Assembly: GCF_003010935.1 (NCBI RefSeq)
Contig: NZ_PGGN01000004.1
Location: 248,001 to 312,000, forward strand
Source: Phyllobacterium endophyticum
GTDB lineage: Bacteria > Pseudomonadota > Alphaproteobacteria > Rhizobiales > Rhizobiaceae
DNA: 64,000 nt
Reading direction: 5' to 3'
Shown piece by piece: positions 45,470 through 55,384 of this stretch. The position numbers and the translations under genes are program-made. Position 1 is the stretch's first letter. Each line of letters starts with the position of its first letter. Below the pieces are notes generated by a model that had not been told where the DNA came from, made no database searches, and worked only from the letters and a program-made list of their open reading frames with translations.

Positions 45470-46215
45470 GCCTGGTTCTGAAGGACCTCGGCGCTGCCTA
45501 TGGCCGCACTACCGTCCTTTCCAAGGTGGCAATCGAGCTCTTGACGCCCGGCACGACCACCGCTGTCATCGGCCCGAATGCCGCGGGAAAATCGACGCTG
45601 TTCAAACGCATCGCGGGCCTTATCTCCGGCCCCGGCGTCGTCCAACTTTCCGACGCGACGCGCGGCTCGCGGTCTATCGGCTATATGCCGCAAGATACTG
45701 GCGCCAACGCGGTATTGACCGTCTACGAGTCCCTGCTTCTTGCCGCCAAGCAGGGCGGCGGCTGGCGGGTGAAGGACGAAGAGCTTTTCGAAATCGATGC
45801 AATCCTGAAGGCGCTGCGCATCGAAAATCTTGCTTTTCGGGGGCTTGACGCACTCTCCGGGGGCCAGAGGCAACTCGTCTCGTTGGGCCAGGCGCTTGTG
45901 CGTAAACCCGAGGTGCTGCTGATGGACGAGCCGACCTCGGCGCTCGATCTACATCGCCAGATCGATGTACTCGAGTTCGTCGGCGAGCTTGCTGCCCGCA
46001 CGGGCATGATCGTCATGATCGCGTTGCATGACCTCAATCACGCACTGCGCTACTGTGCGAACACAATGGTCATCGCCAATGGTGAAATGGCATCGAGCGG
46101 TCCGACGAACGAGGTCATCACCTCGGCGATGTTGCGCGACATATACCGCATCGATGCGCGCATCGAAGCGTGCTCCCGCGGGCGCCCGATGGTCATCGTC
46201 GACGGCGCGCTGTAG
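45463..46215 (+). CDS. Metal-chelate ABC transporter ATP-binding protein
   Basis: 250 residues. Walker A is GPNAAGKSTL (normal GPNGxGKST with Ala), the Q-loop is YMPQDTGANA, the signature LSGGQRQLVSLGQALVRKPEVLLMDEPTSALDL covers LSGGQ and Walker B, and the switch His is in MIALHDLNHALRYC. It is FecE/BtuD-like. The ATG overlaps the permease stop by 7 bases, so the two are coupled. Confidence 0.93.
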   Translation: MVSLVLKDLGAAYGRTTVLSKVAIELLTPGTTTAVIGPNAAGKSTLFKRIAGLISGPGVVQLSDATRGSRSIGYMPQDTGANAVLTVYESLLLAAKQGGGWRVKDEELFEIDAILKALRIENLAFRGLDALSGGQRQLVSLGQALVRKPEVLLMDEPTSALDLHRQIDVLEFVGELAARTGMIVMIALHDLNHALRYCANTMVIANGEMASSGPTNEVITSAMLRDIYRIDARIEACSRGRPMVIVDGAL

Positions 46216-46449
46216 TTGCGGCGAGGCGCGATTTTCCATCAATTACGATAACATTCAGATACGCCGGCACATCTCCCAGGTGTAGCGTCCTGCCATTCTT
46301 GAGCGTGCCGGTTCCGGGCGAATCCGGGTCCGCGCTTGTTGATGGCAGGTTGTGTAGTACAATAGCGGGAAGAGCTTGATGGCCAAGCGGTCGAGCGGTT
46401 GGCCGTACCGGCACCAATATGGTTACGCTGAATTCAGTGGGAAGCGACA

Positions 46450-47277
46450 ATGGCCATTTTCATGGACCGGCATGATCTGAAGGGAGCTACTGCGGCGGAG
46501 ATCGCAGAAGCGCATCGCAAGGATCTGGAAATACAGGACCACTATGGCGTAAAGTTCCTGACATATTGGTTTGATGAGCAGCGAGGCACTACGTTCTGCC
46601 TGATCGATGCGCCGGACGAGAGCACTGTGCAGTGCGTGCACCGGGAGGCGCATGGGCATGTTCCCGGAGAAATCGTGGAGGTCGCCCTTTCTGCAGTGGA
46701 GGCATTCCTCGGTAGAATTCAGGATCCGGAACCGCCACCGGGCCGCCTATCCGAAGGGGTGGATTCAGGACACAGAGCGATCATGTTCACCGACATCGTG
46801 GGATCAACAGCGATGACCGAGCGACTTGGCGATCGCAGGGCGACCGAGCTGGTGCGGGCACACGATGCCATCGTGCGCAGGTGCCTGAAACATTCAGGCG
46901 GGCGGGAAATAAAACACACCGGCGACGGGATCATGGCCTCCTTTTCTTCTACGCCTGAGGCAGTCGCTTGCGCAGCTTTGATCCAGCAGGAGTTTCGGCG
47001 ATTTAACAACGGCAATGTCGAGCCAATTCACGTTCGCATCGGCCTTGATTGCGGTGAACCGGTCGAGGACAGCAACGATCTTTTCGGCTCTACGGTTCAA
47101 CTTGCTGCACGCTTGTGTTCCGCAGCCCCTGCCGACCAAATACTCGTTTCCGAAAATATATGCCGCGAATGCCGGGATCCTGGCATCTTCGAGGCGTCAG
47201 CACAGCGGAACCTGAAGGGCTTCACCGCCCCTGTCGCTGCATTCGTCTGCCACTGGGACGACGACAGAAACGGCTGA
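46450..47277 (+). CDS. DUF4242 fused to class III nucleotide cyclase
   Basis: 275 residues. The N-terminal domain (1-85), MAIFMDRHDLKGATAAEIAEAH, matches the small DUF4242 ferredoxin-like family reported to bind nickel, with two of three expected His residues visible (HRKDLEIQDHYGV, REAHGH). The second domain (about 100-275) is a class III cyclase: AIMFTDIVGSTAMTERLGD (metal Asp, FTDIVGS), IKHTGDGIMASF (second Asp), DLFGSTVQLAARLC. It has no transmembrane or sensor input beyond DUF4242. Distinct from the cyclase at 2870 in architecture. It stands alone between the iron transporter and the cellulose operon. Confidence 0.85.
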   Translation: MAIFMDRHDLKGATAAEIAEAHRKDLEIQDHYGVKFLTYWFDEQRGTTFCLIDAPDESTVQCVHREAHGHVPGEIVEVALSAVEAFLGRIQDPEPPPGRLSEGVDSGHRAIMFTDIVGSTAMTERLGDRRATELVRAHDAIVRRCLKHSGGREIKHTGDGIMASFSSTPEAVACAALIQQEFRRFNNGNVEPIHVRIGLDCGEPVEDSNDLFGSTVQLAARLCSAAPADQILVSENICRECRDPGIFEASAQRNLKGFTAPVAAFVCHWDDDRNG

Positions 47278-47430
47278 CGCCGGTACGCTCCGAAGGTAAT
47301 TCACAAAAAGCCTGGCAGGCGCTGAAGTTGCAAATCAATAACGAGTCTTGCGGCCATCTTCAGTGTAGGGACGAATCCATACAATCTGAAGTTGGTCCCT
47401 CTAAGCGTTTTGCTGATGCCCGGAGCTTCT

Positions 47431-49731
47431 TCAGTACTCTTTGTTTCGTATCGCCCTGACCGTTGCCATACCGCGCAATCCATCCTTGCTTCCCGTAGCC
47501 GCCACGGCTTCGAAAACCCTTTGTGCGTCGGCGAGGCGGTTCAGGTTCATGTAGGCATAACCGCGCAAAACCATGAGATCATTCCGCTCCGGCGCTATTC
47601 GCGCCCGCTGGTCCAGCGCCAGCAAAGCCTCGTTGTATCGTCCGGCCGTGAAAGCATCCGTGGCGCGGGAGGAGAGCAACGCGATGTCAAGCTCAATTTG
47701 CCGGGACTGCTGCTGGCGTGCCTTGGACGCGGCGACGGCTGCCTTGTCGGCGAGACCGACCCGCAAATAAGCGAGACTTTGGCCGTAGGCGGCATCGCTT
47801 CTTGCTGCATCCGAACGGCTAAGCAAGCCGCGCTCGAAAGCGGCTGCCGCTTCGAGCGGACGGTTGATGTCCATCAGGCACCAGCCACGATTCAACGCAC
47901 TCTCCGGCGAAATCGTTTGCGGGTCGAGCGTGGTCGTGCAGCCCGCAGGCAGGCGTTGTCCACTGGCCTTCATTTGTCGGGATGGGCGAACTCGGCTTGG
48001 CGCAGGCGCCGTCTGCAATGGTGCCGTCTGCGACTGCAACTCCTCTGGCCGGGTGACGCTTGTGCGCGCAATGGTTGCTGCGACCCGATCGGCAAGCGAA
48101 TTGGCTGCGACGGCAGGATCGGTTTGGGGCGGCGTAGCCGCGGCCGCGGGCCCATCCGTCGGCTGCGTCGCAGGGAGAAGCGCATCAGGGTCACGCGTGC
48201 CAAAGCGCTCCGGTGACGGAACCAATCCGCGCTCGCGCGCCTGACGAAGTTCCCCGAGCCTGCCGATGCGTTCAGATTTGCCCGACCAGAGCCGCTGGAT
48301 CTCGGCAACGCCTGCCATATCCCCAAGCTGCTCACGGGCGAGAACGAGGCCATATGAGGATGGTTCGTCGTCGGGCTTCCATTGCAGGGCTGTGGAGAAC
48401 CAGCCCGCCGCTGTTTCGAACTGGTTGAGCAGGAAGGCGTACCAGCCAAATTGCTGCGCGGCGTTGGCATCCTTGGCCTCTACGACCTCGGGAACCATGC
48501 GCTGGAGTACCGCCGGCGCAATATCAACAGGAGGATCCTGCGCCAAAAGGTTGGCAACTGCAGCCATATAGACGGCTTTGGCGCCATCTGAACTATCCCG
48601 CCATTCGTAGATCGTCTGCTCGGCCTCTGCTGGCCGCGACTGTGCGATCATCGCAAGCGCCATACCCTGTGACGAGGATGGGGCGTTTTCGCGCTCATGC
48701 GAAAGTTTGAACCACTTTTCCGCATTTGCGTGATCATCATGGCGCAGATAGTACCAGCCAAGAATCAGCGGGTCGGACGGCTCGACAATATCGTTCGCCA
48801 ATTTCTCGACGCGCTCCAGGTCAGTTGGAGGTACAATCAGTTTTGGGTCTGTACCCGCATCAGCAACTGCCTTGCGTGCAAGGTCATTGCGAATGGTATC
48901 GAATTCCCTGGCCCCGTCTTGCGTGGTTTTCTCTTTTGCAAGCAGAGCCTCCAGATCGGGGCGCGTCAGAAGCGGCAAAGCTTTCTGCACAGTCGCAAGC
49001 CGTTCTTCCGGCTTGGGACAATTGTCGAGGATATAGCCATAGGCATCTTTCGCACGGGAGGTTCGATTGGTTCTGGCAAACGCTTCGGCAACCCGCCAAA
49101 GCAGATCGACATCGCTACAGGTCAGCAGGCTGCTATGAGAGGATCCTATGCGGATGACGGTTTCGTATTGCTTGAGATCAGATGCGTTGATCAGTTGTTC
49201 CCGCGACTCTGCCAGTTCGACGCGGTCCATGAGGTCAGCTGGCGGCTTCCATTGCGGCTCGGAAGTCAGGCGTAGCTGAATAGCCTTGCGCAATTCCGGC
49301 AGCTTTCCAGCCGCATAGAGTTTCCACATTGCGTCAAGCGCTGTGTCAGTTTCAGGAGCAACGGCACTGGGATCCGCCGGCGGGGTCCAACCGGGATAAA
49401 GCGCGCGCAAACGCGCGATTTCGGCCTCGAGCCTGCGTTTATCACCTTGACGGGCAAAATAGCGAAGCGCAGTTTCATCCACTTTGGGCGCAACTGCCGC
49501 ATCTGGCGCTGGCGAAGCCGGCGTCGTCGTCCTCGTTTTCGGCGCCCTGCCGGACTGAGCTACGTCATACTGATCATCAATGCCGGTGTCTGCCTCCGGT
49601 TCGCTGCTCCCGGGCATCGCCAAACTGCCGGAATTGATAACGGTGGCGAAGGCGGGAACATAATCCGACTGAACCGCAACGACCCCGGCGAAAACGGCGA
49701 TGACAGGAACTATGAGGAGTGACTTCTTCAT
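47431..49731 (-). CDS. TPR protein ending the cellulose operon (BcsC-like, lacking the beta-barrel)
   Basis: 766 residues starting at ATG 49731, which overlaps the bcsZ stop as ATGA. It has an N-terminal export/anchor signal (MKKSLLIVPVIAVFAGVVAV), a Pro/Ala/Asp-rich stretch, and many TPR-like helical repeats (about 95-520 and 620-766). It ends in VRAIRNKEY and lacks the outer-membrane beta-barrel domain of gammaproteobacterial BcsC. A Pro/Ala/Thr linker with QTAPLQTAPAP (about 545-600) separates the two TPR blocks. By position it probably scaffolds cellulose passage in the periplasm; whether a separate porin is used is unknown. Confidence 0.75.
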   Translation of the reverse strand: MKKSLLIVPVIAVFAGVVAVQSDYVPAFATVINSGSLAMPGSSEPEADTGIDDQYDVAQSGRAPKTRTTTPASPAPDAAVAPKVDETALRYFARQGDKRRLEAEIARLRALYPGWTPPADPSAVAPETDTALDAMWKLYAAGKLPELRKAIQLRLTSEPQWKPPADLMDRVELAESREQLINASDLKQYETVIRIGSSHSSLLTCSDVDLLWRVAEAFARTNRTSRAKDAYGYILDNCPKPEERLATVQKALPLLTRPDLEALLAKEKTTQDGAREFDTIRNDLARKAVADAGTDPKLIVPPTDLERVEKLANDIVEPSDPLILGWYYLRHDDHANAEKWFKLSHERENAPSSSQGMALAMIAQSRPAEAEQTIYEWRDSSDGAKAVYMAAVANLLAQDPPVDIAPAVLQRMVPEVVEAKDANAAQQFGWYAFLLNQFETAAGWFSTALQWKPDDEPSSYGLVLAREQLGDMAGVAEIQRLWSGKSERIGRLGELRQARERGLVPSPERFGTRDPDALLPATQPTDGPAAAATPPQTDPAVAANSLADRVAATIARTSVTRPEELQSQTAPLQTAPAPSRVRPSRQMKASGQRLPAGCTTTLDPQTISPESALNRGWCLMDINRPLEAAAAFERGLLSRSDAARSDAAYGQSLAYLRVGLADKAAVAASKARQQQSRQIELDIALLSSRATDAFTAGRYNEALLALDQRARIAPERNDLMVLRGYAYMNLNRLADAQRVFEAVAATGSKDGLRGMATVRAIRNKEY

Positions 49732-50774
49732 AGGCATTCCGAATGTTGGCTGTAGATAAAGGAAAGCGACAACAGGTGGAGTGTCGATGGATAGTAGAGT
49801 GTAGGTCTGAAGGACGTGACACTTGCAGGAAGCTTCTTCTTGTCGAGCACGCAATCGATCAAGGCGGGAATGATCAAATAACCAGGATCGTGCAGAGTTT
49901 CAGTAACGCTTCCGCTTGGAATATCGACGATTGCGACACCGGTACCATCGGGCGACATTCCCTGGCGAAGCGGTCGGAGTTGGCCAGCATCGGCTATACC
50001 GGCGCGCATCATGTAAAGCGGGATGCGCAAGGCATTGTAGCCGAACTCGGGTTTGAAGCCCTTCGCCGGTCTGAGCGTTGTCTTCGCGGATAACCAGTCC
50101 GCGGGCAAGGACCGCTGCCCGCCGCGTGCCGCTTCAATCAACGACAAGCCATCCTTGCTCAGCCTGGTCCAGTCGGTTGTGTTGTCGACGCTGGCGAATT
50201 TTGGAAAAGCCTCGAAAATCCAGTAGGACAGGTTGACCAGCGGACCATCCTCCCGGTCGCGCTCGGAAAAGCCAGTCACGGCTGGCAGCAGGAGAAGCCT
50301 TCCCTGTTGCTCGATGACATTGGCTTTGCCGATTGCCCCGACCATGGTCCTTGCCGTTGCCGCCAGATCATTGCGGTTCCATCCGGAACCAGCCAGCGCA
50401 AGCGCATATGCTATCAGAATGTCGCCATCGGAGGCGTTATTGCTGTCTGTTACGTGCGGCTTGCTATTCGGGTCCCATTTCCACACGGCAAGACCATCAT
50501 CGCGCAGAAGAAACTCGGTTCGCGTGAAAGACCAGATGAGATCGAAATCCGCCTTGTTGTTTGCAAGATATGAAAGCAGCAAGCCGTAGCCCTGGCCTTC
50601 ACTGTGACTGATATTACCGTTGGCATCGTCGATGACGCGCCCGCGTTCGTCGATAAAGCGCGACTTGTAGGCCTGCCAGTCATCCGGTCGTACCTGACCC
50701 GCCTTGAGGTTCTGCGCCATGGTAGTGCTGCATAATATAGCCAGCATCGTGAGGGCAAGACCGTACCGCTTCAT
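49728..50774 (-). CDS. bcsZ: Periplasmic endo-1,4-beta-glucanase BcsZ (GH8)
   Basis: 348 residues with a Sec signal (MKRYGLALTMLAILCSTTMAQ). GH8 fingerprint: ISHSEGQGYG with acid Glu59 and NNASDGDILIAYAL with catalytic Asp116/118 region. It hydrolyses nascent cellulose and is needed for normal fibre export. ATG 50774 overlaps the bcsB stop as ATGA. Length is typical for BcsZ (about 340-370). Confidence 0.93.
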   Translation of the reverse strand: MKRYGLALTMLAILCSTTMAQNLKAGQVRPDDWQAYKSRFIDERGRVIDDANGNISHSEGQGYGLLLSYLANNKADFDLIWSFTRTEFLLRDDGLAVWKWDPNSKPHVTDSNNASDGDILIAYALALAGSGWNRNDLAATARTMVGAIGKANVIEQQGRLLLLPAVTGFSERDREDGPLVNLSYWIFEAFPKFASVDNTTDWTRLSKDGLSLIEAARGGQRSLPADWLSAKTTLRPAKGFKPEFGYNALRIPLYMMRAGIADAGQLRPLRQGMSPDGTGVAIVDIPSGSVTETLHDPGYLIIPALIDCVLDKKKLPASVTSFRPTLYYPSTLHLLSLSFIYSQHSECL

Positions 50775-53095
50775 ACTCGCCTCCCCAAATTGGAAAGGAG
50801 CCGCGAGGTAGCGATCCCGAGCAAGGTCGAAACGATGATGAGCAGCAGCGAAAACGAAAGGATATTGCCGGACAGCCAGTTTGCAACGATCAGGCGCATG
50901 TTGGCGAAGGATATGGGCTGTGTGGGCACGAAGGTAAACTCACCCACCGGCACCTCCTGTATTTCATCGGTGCCGCTTTTGTAAATGGAGATATGACCGT
51001 CTAGCTTGGACCAGCGGTCCTGCTGTGTCATCGCCGTGACGCTCTCGATCAGGCTGTCGTCCGTCGGCGCTGTCACCAGAGTCCAAACACCATCACCCGC
51101 AGGATTGGCCCTCTGGGCCATCAGCAGCGATGCGGCAGGTTCCGGCGCATAGGGCTCATCAGCGCCGGGATAAAAGGAGAATGAGGTCAAAGAGATATTG
51201 AAGGTACGGTTCAGCCATTCGTCGAAGAAGGCGAGCTGGCCACGCCAGCCGCGCCCGGCGAGCCGCTCTCGCCACAGGTCGAATTCGTCCTGTCCGGGTC
51301 CAGCATCGGCGGCCGGTTCGACGTCCCTGACGTCGCTCCAGACCGCGCGGATGGACTCGGCGATGCCAGTCTGGGTCAGCACCGTCGACTCGATCTGCGG
51401 AATTGCGCCAACAATCAGCGCATTTTTATTGACGGTAGAGTTCGCCGTAGCGCGCGGATCAATCTCGAGCGGCCTTCCTGCTGCGACCGACATGCGCGCA
51501 AGCAGGGTAGCGGCGGCGGAGTAACTCTTTTCGCCGCCATTGTTGATGATAAGGGGCAGCGGTTTATCGGAACGGCCATAGGGAAAGCTTGTGCCGCTAA
51601 GGCCGGCGAGGTTGGGCATGATGCCAATCCTGGCGAACCTCGGCATGATAAACTCCGAAGTGTCGAACAAGGCGAACCGCGTCGGGGACGTTGAGCCGGT
51701 TCCTGGCGCACAAACAGTATCGGAACGCGTGTTGAGTACAGCTTCCATCGTGATCAGGTTGGCGCCGGGGCGAAAATGCCGCATCGTGAAGCTGATGGGA
51801 AAATGCCTGAGGATTGCACCGCCCTTGGTGGTGATGGGAAGCGTCGCCGCAATATTGTCATTGACGTATATGTTCAGCTGGCTGCCCGGGAGAACGTCCT
51901 CGGAGTAAGCTGCGTCGATCAAAACCGTCGCCGTGCCATATTCATTGGCGTAGAAGTCCGATGGAACGCCGATAGCAAACTCCGTGCGCAAACGCCGTCC
52001 GTTGAAATTGCGGGTGGCCACACCGAGCTCACTGAACCTGGCCCGCGACGCAGCCGTGAACAAGGGAACATTTGGTGAGCGCCATGTCTGCGTTGACAGG
52101 AACGAACGCGGCACTCCGATTTCGCGCTTCAAAGGGTCAACGATGCTGGCAACGGCAGTCGTTACGGTTTGCCAATCAGGTCCGCGCACGCGCAGAACCG
52201 AACCGCCCGTCGCGGGGTCGTCAACGAAAGCGGCAGCCGGCGCTCCCGGGGTGCTTGCAAGCAGCGCTGTGGGCAAGCCCTGAAAGTCTTCGTCGGTACC
52301 TAGCAGGATTGTGAGTGCGCCCGGCAATTGTTCTTTCGGCAGCGCAGGAGAAATCGTGACGGCCTGATTGGGCATATTGGCAAGTACTGCCAGTGCCTCG
52401 GCGAGATGCAGCATTGGCGCTGTCGCGGCTATGCGATCGATGGCGGGAACGACCAGATTGAAGGTTGTGCGGCCCTGCGCATCAACGCCTATTGCCCTTA
52501 TGTCGTCGATTTTCCTGAACTTTTGGGCAGCATCTCCGGCAAAGGTCAAGAAAGTTCTGGATGGATCGACCTCAGTCCATAATTCGTAGGTCGACTGCAC
52601 ATCGCAATCCGTCCGGTGACGCAGGCTTGTGCTCATCTTGAATACGTTGAGACCAGCTTTCAAAACCCCGCCTGGTATGTCGACGGTCAGGGTCTTTGCA
52701 TTTTCGGAAGATTGCACAGGCTCGTTGATGATACGCGCGTTGTTGATCGCCAAGGTCAGGGTCGACCATTCCGGCGCAACGATGAGGCTGTTCTGGTAAG
52801 TCAGTGACAATGTTGCTGAGGATGCGGCTTGTTCCTCCGTTATGAAGACCGCCCAGGTTTTCTCACCGGTCTCCCCGCTAAAGGACAAGCTGTCTTGAGG
52901 GATGACGAAACGCTTTCCCGTAACTGGCGGGGCGGGAGCGATTTTGGGCGGCGACAGGGGCGCTGCCGGCTGTTCCTGCTGCGGGGCTGGTTCCTTCGCG
53001 GGCCGTTCAGGAGACATGTCAAACGGCGAGACCTGCGCGTGCAACGGCATTGTTGCAAGCATTGTCATGAAGCAGGTGGCGAGCAGCCGTTTCAT
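50771..53095 (-). CDS. bcsB: Cellulose synthase regulatory subunit BcsB
   Basis: 774 residues, the periplasmic partner of BcsA. It begins MKRLLATCFMTMLATMPLHAQ (signal), then a Pro-rich region, carbohydrate-binding-like and ferredoxin-like domains (TLALNNARII-like and FRKIDDIRAIGVDAQ parts) and a single C-terminal transmembrane helix (LSFSLLLIIVSTLLGIATSRLL) that packs on BcsA. ATG 53095 overlaps the bcsA stop (TGATG). The frame runs to 53251, but that section lies within bcsA. Length fits the 750-800 family norm. Confidence 0.92.
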   Translation of the reverse strand: MKRLLATCFMTMLATMPLHAQVSPFDMSPERPAKEPAPQQEQPAAPLSPPKIAPAPPVTGKRFVIPQDSLSFSGETGEKTWAVFITEEQAASSATLSLTYQNSLIVAPEWSTLTLAINNARIINEPVQSSENAKTLTVDIPGGVLKAGLNVFKMSTSLRHRTDCDVQSTYELWTEVDPSRTFLTFAGDAAQKFRKIDDIRAIGVDAQGRTTFNLVVPAIDRIAATAPMLHLAEALAVLANMPNQAVTISPALPKEQLPGALTILLGTDEDFQGLPTALLASTPGAPAAAFVDDPATGGSVLRVRGPDWQTVTTAVASIVDPLKREIGVPRSFLSTQTWRSPNVPLFTAASRARFSELGVATRNFNGRRLRTEFAIGVPSDFYANEYGTATVLIDAAYSEDVLPGSQLNIYVNDNIAATLPITTKGGAILRHFPISFTMRHFRPGANLITMEAVLNTRSDTVCAPGTGSTSPTRFALFDTSEFIMPRFARIGIMPNLAGLSGTSFPYGRSDKPLPLIINNGGEKSYSAAATLLARMSVAAGRPLEIDPRATANSTVNKNALIVGAIPQIESTVLTQTGIAESIRAVWSDVRDVEPAADAGPGQDEFDLWRERLAGRGWRGQLAFFDEWLNRTFNISLTSFSFYPGADEPYAPEPAASLLMAQRANPAGDGVWTLVTAPTDDSLIESVTAMTQQDRWSKLDGHISIYKSGTDEIQEVPVGEFTFVPTQPISFANMRLIVANWLSGNILSFSLLLIIVSTLLGIATSRLLSNLGRRV

Positions 53096-55272
53096 CACGT
53101 GCGTTCCCATTCCGCCTTGTTCCTGCCGGTGATCTGCCGAACCAGATAGGCAAAACCCCGGTAGGTCTGGAACATGGCGACGCCGAAGAACCAGATGGTT
53201 CCCCTGATCAGCCCGGGATTGCCGCGCCTGTCGAGCTGGAATTTCGTCCATTGTGACGAGTTTGCAAAGATAAGGTCTGCAATCAGCCTGTGGTCCGAAG
53301 GGTCATCCGGCTTGAACAAACAGCCGACGGCCGTTTCCCCCGCCTGTTTGCGCACGTTGCGCACTTGAATTGGAAGATCCCCCATTTCGCCGGTCGCCGC
53401 CGTTTTGAAGCGGACGTCCGATGCCATCTCGACGGACAGCTCGTCGGTCAGATTTCCCAGCAATTGTATGCGTATACCGTTGACCGAAACGTCATCTATC
53501 GTACCCGGAACCCACTTTTCACCAATCCTGAATTCGCAGCGTCTCGATACTTTGACGCGGCGGGATGGCCGTTTATCGCCACGTTCGGAGACGACGCCGA
53601 GGGCGCAGCCGGCAAAAATCAGGTTGAGCAGGTTCCAGGCGCCAACAACCAAAGTCACGTCCGCCTTATACGGCTCCGAATAGATACGGTAGACCGTCAC
53701 TCCGACGCCAACGAGAAGCACGAAGAATATGACGAAGAAGGGCGCGGCAAGTTCCGACAGGCGACTCCGATCAATCCGTTCATCCTTGGCAGTCACCTTG
53801 AAAGTGGGCTTGCGCGGGTTGAGCATTACCGAAATAACGGCCGGCAAAAGATGGATTGTTTGCACGTATTCATACAGTTCCGAAATCCACGGCCAGCGGA
53901 ATGCGCCGTAGAGATAGTTTTGCATCATCAGGTTCACGATCATGTAGATGAGCGTGTAGGCAAGGAACTCGCCGCCGGATGCGGTGAAAATTTCAAGACC
54001 GAAGAAGAGATAGAACAGGGGCGCGACGAGGAATATGGCGCGGGGAAACGGGAACAGCCAGAAGAGCGTGGACGAGAGATAGCAAAGGCGTTGCGGCAGG
54101 GAGAGCCCGCCATTGAATAGCGGAAAACGGAAACGCAGGATCTGCATCATGCCTTGTGCCCAGCGACTTCTCTGGCCGATAAAGCTTGCAAAGGTTGCAG
54201 GCTGCAGTCCTGCAATGAGCGGCTTGTCGAGATAGACACTGTTCCATCCGCGCGAATGTAGGGCGATCGCCGTCTCGCAATCTTCGGTGATGCTAATGCC
54301 GCTGAATCCGCCTGTGACATTCAAAGCTTCGCGGCGCAGCACAGCGGCTGATCCACAGAAGAACGCGGCATTCCACTTATCGAGCCCCCGCTGAATGATG
54401 CCATAGAACATTTCGTTTTCGGACGGCATCTGTTCGAATGTGCGTAAATTTCGCTCAAGGGGATCGGGATTAAGAAAGAAGTGCGGCGTCTGGACGAGAA
54501 ACAACTTCTCGTCCTCATCGAAGTAGCCAACGGTTTCCAGCAGAAAATCGCGTGCGGGTGCGTGGTCCGCATCGAAAACCGCGATCAGTTCACCGCTCGA
54601 ATGTTCAAGGCCGTTGTTGAGATTGCCGGCCTTGGCGTGAGCATTCTTTTCGCGGGTAAGGTATCGGACGTCAAGCGCCTCGCAAAGTGCAGTCAGATCG
54701 CTGAACCGCTTTTCGGCCGTATGAGCCTCGACGATTTTCTCGGCATTGCGTTTTTGTACTGTTCCACCATCGTCAAGTATCCACACGGTCATTCTGTCGG
54801 AGGGATAGTCCATTGCCTTCGCCGCAGCCATAGTATTGGCAAGGAGTTCGATGTCCTCGTTATATGTCGGTATGAATATATCCACGCTCGGAAGTTTGCC
54901 CTTGGGCGTCGGCCGCTCAGGCCGGTGCGGCAGCGGCATAGCGACCACAAAAAGGCTCAGCGCCAGCATCATCACACTGTACATTTCCGCCAGATACAGG
55001 AGGAAGCCGGGGATGAAGTTTTCCAACTGGTTGATCGGGGGCAGGGTACTGGTCGTACGCCAGTAAACGTAGCGCATAACGATCGCCGTACCGAAGGCCA
55101 GCGCGATCAATCGCCAGATGCCCCCGGCATTCAGCGTCTTGAGCACCATCATGATGAACAGCACTGTGGCACCGGCGATGAGCTGGGTCTGCAGGTTTAC
55201 CGGCAAGGTGACGAGCAGGAGCACGCATATGGACATGAACATCCAAATGAAGATGATGCCGACTCTACGCAT
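53095..55272 (-). CDS. bcsA: Cellulose synthase catalytic subunit BcsA
   Basis: 725 residues. GT2 motifs: DDG at about 167-169, DAD at 234-236, TED at 329-331 and QRSRW at 367-371 (the QxxRW motif), which bind UDP-glucose and the acceptor. About eight transmembrane helices. The PilZ domain (about 565-660) has RPSRRVKVSRR (RxxxR) and DVSVNGIRI (D-x-S-x-x-G), so c-di-GMP is expected to activate it. It is the second gene of bcsN-A-B-Z. Length is shorter than E. coli BcsA (872) because there is no long N-terminus, as in Rhizobiales. Confidence 0.95.
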   Translation of the reverse strand: MRRVGIIFIWMFMSICVLLLVTLPVNLQTQLIAGATVLFIMMVLKTLNAGGIWRLIALAFGTAIVMRYVYWRTTSTLPPINQLENFIPGFLLYLAEMYSVMMLALSLFVVAMPLPHRPERPTPKGKLPSVDIFIPTYNEDIELLANTMAAAKAMDYPSDRMTVWILDDGGTVQKRNAEKIVEAHTAEKRFSDLTALCEALDVRYLTREKNAHAKAGNLNNGLEHSSGELIAVFDADHAPARDFLLETVGYFDEDEKLFLVQTPHFFLNPDPLERNLRTFEQMPSENEMFYGIIQRGLDKWNAAFFCGSAAVLRREALNVTGGFSGISITEDCETAIALHSRGWNSVYLDKPLIAGLQPATFASFIGQRSRWAQGMMQILRFRFPLFNGGLSLPQRLCYLSSTLFWLFPFPRAIFLVAPLFYLFFGLEIFTASGGEFLAYTLIYMIVNLMMQNYLYGAFRWPWISELYEYVQTIHLLPAVISVMLNPRKPTFKVTAKDERIDRSRLSELAAPFFVIFFVLLVGVGVTVYRIYSEPYKADVTLVVGAWNLLNLIFAGCALGVVSERGDKRPSRRVKVSRRCEFRIGEKWVPGTIDDVSVNGIRIQLLGNLTDELSVEMASDVRFKTAATGEMGDLPIQVRNVRKQAGETAVGCLFKPDDPSDHRLIADLIFANSSQWTKFQLDRRGNPGLIRGTIWFFGVAMFQTYRGFAYLVRQITGRNKAEWERT

Positions 55273-55384
55273 GATTCACAGCTTCGTCTAAGTGGGTGGC
55301 AATGTGGCCGTCCATACCTGTTCCCGCGTGTCTGTCGTTGACGTTACATAGATTTCGAGGCTTCCTTCTTCACAAGTTCATCGC

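Noticed and set aside
44548..45873. Long minus-strand frame (about 441 codons)
   Set aside because: Antisense to the FecCD permease and ATPase genes; the product has repeated low-complexity basic stretches.
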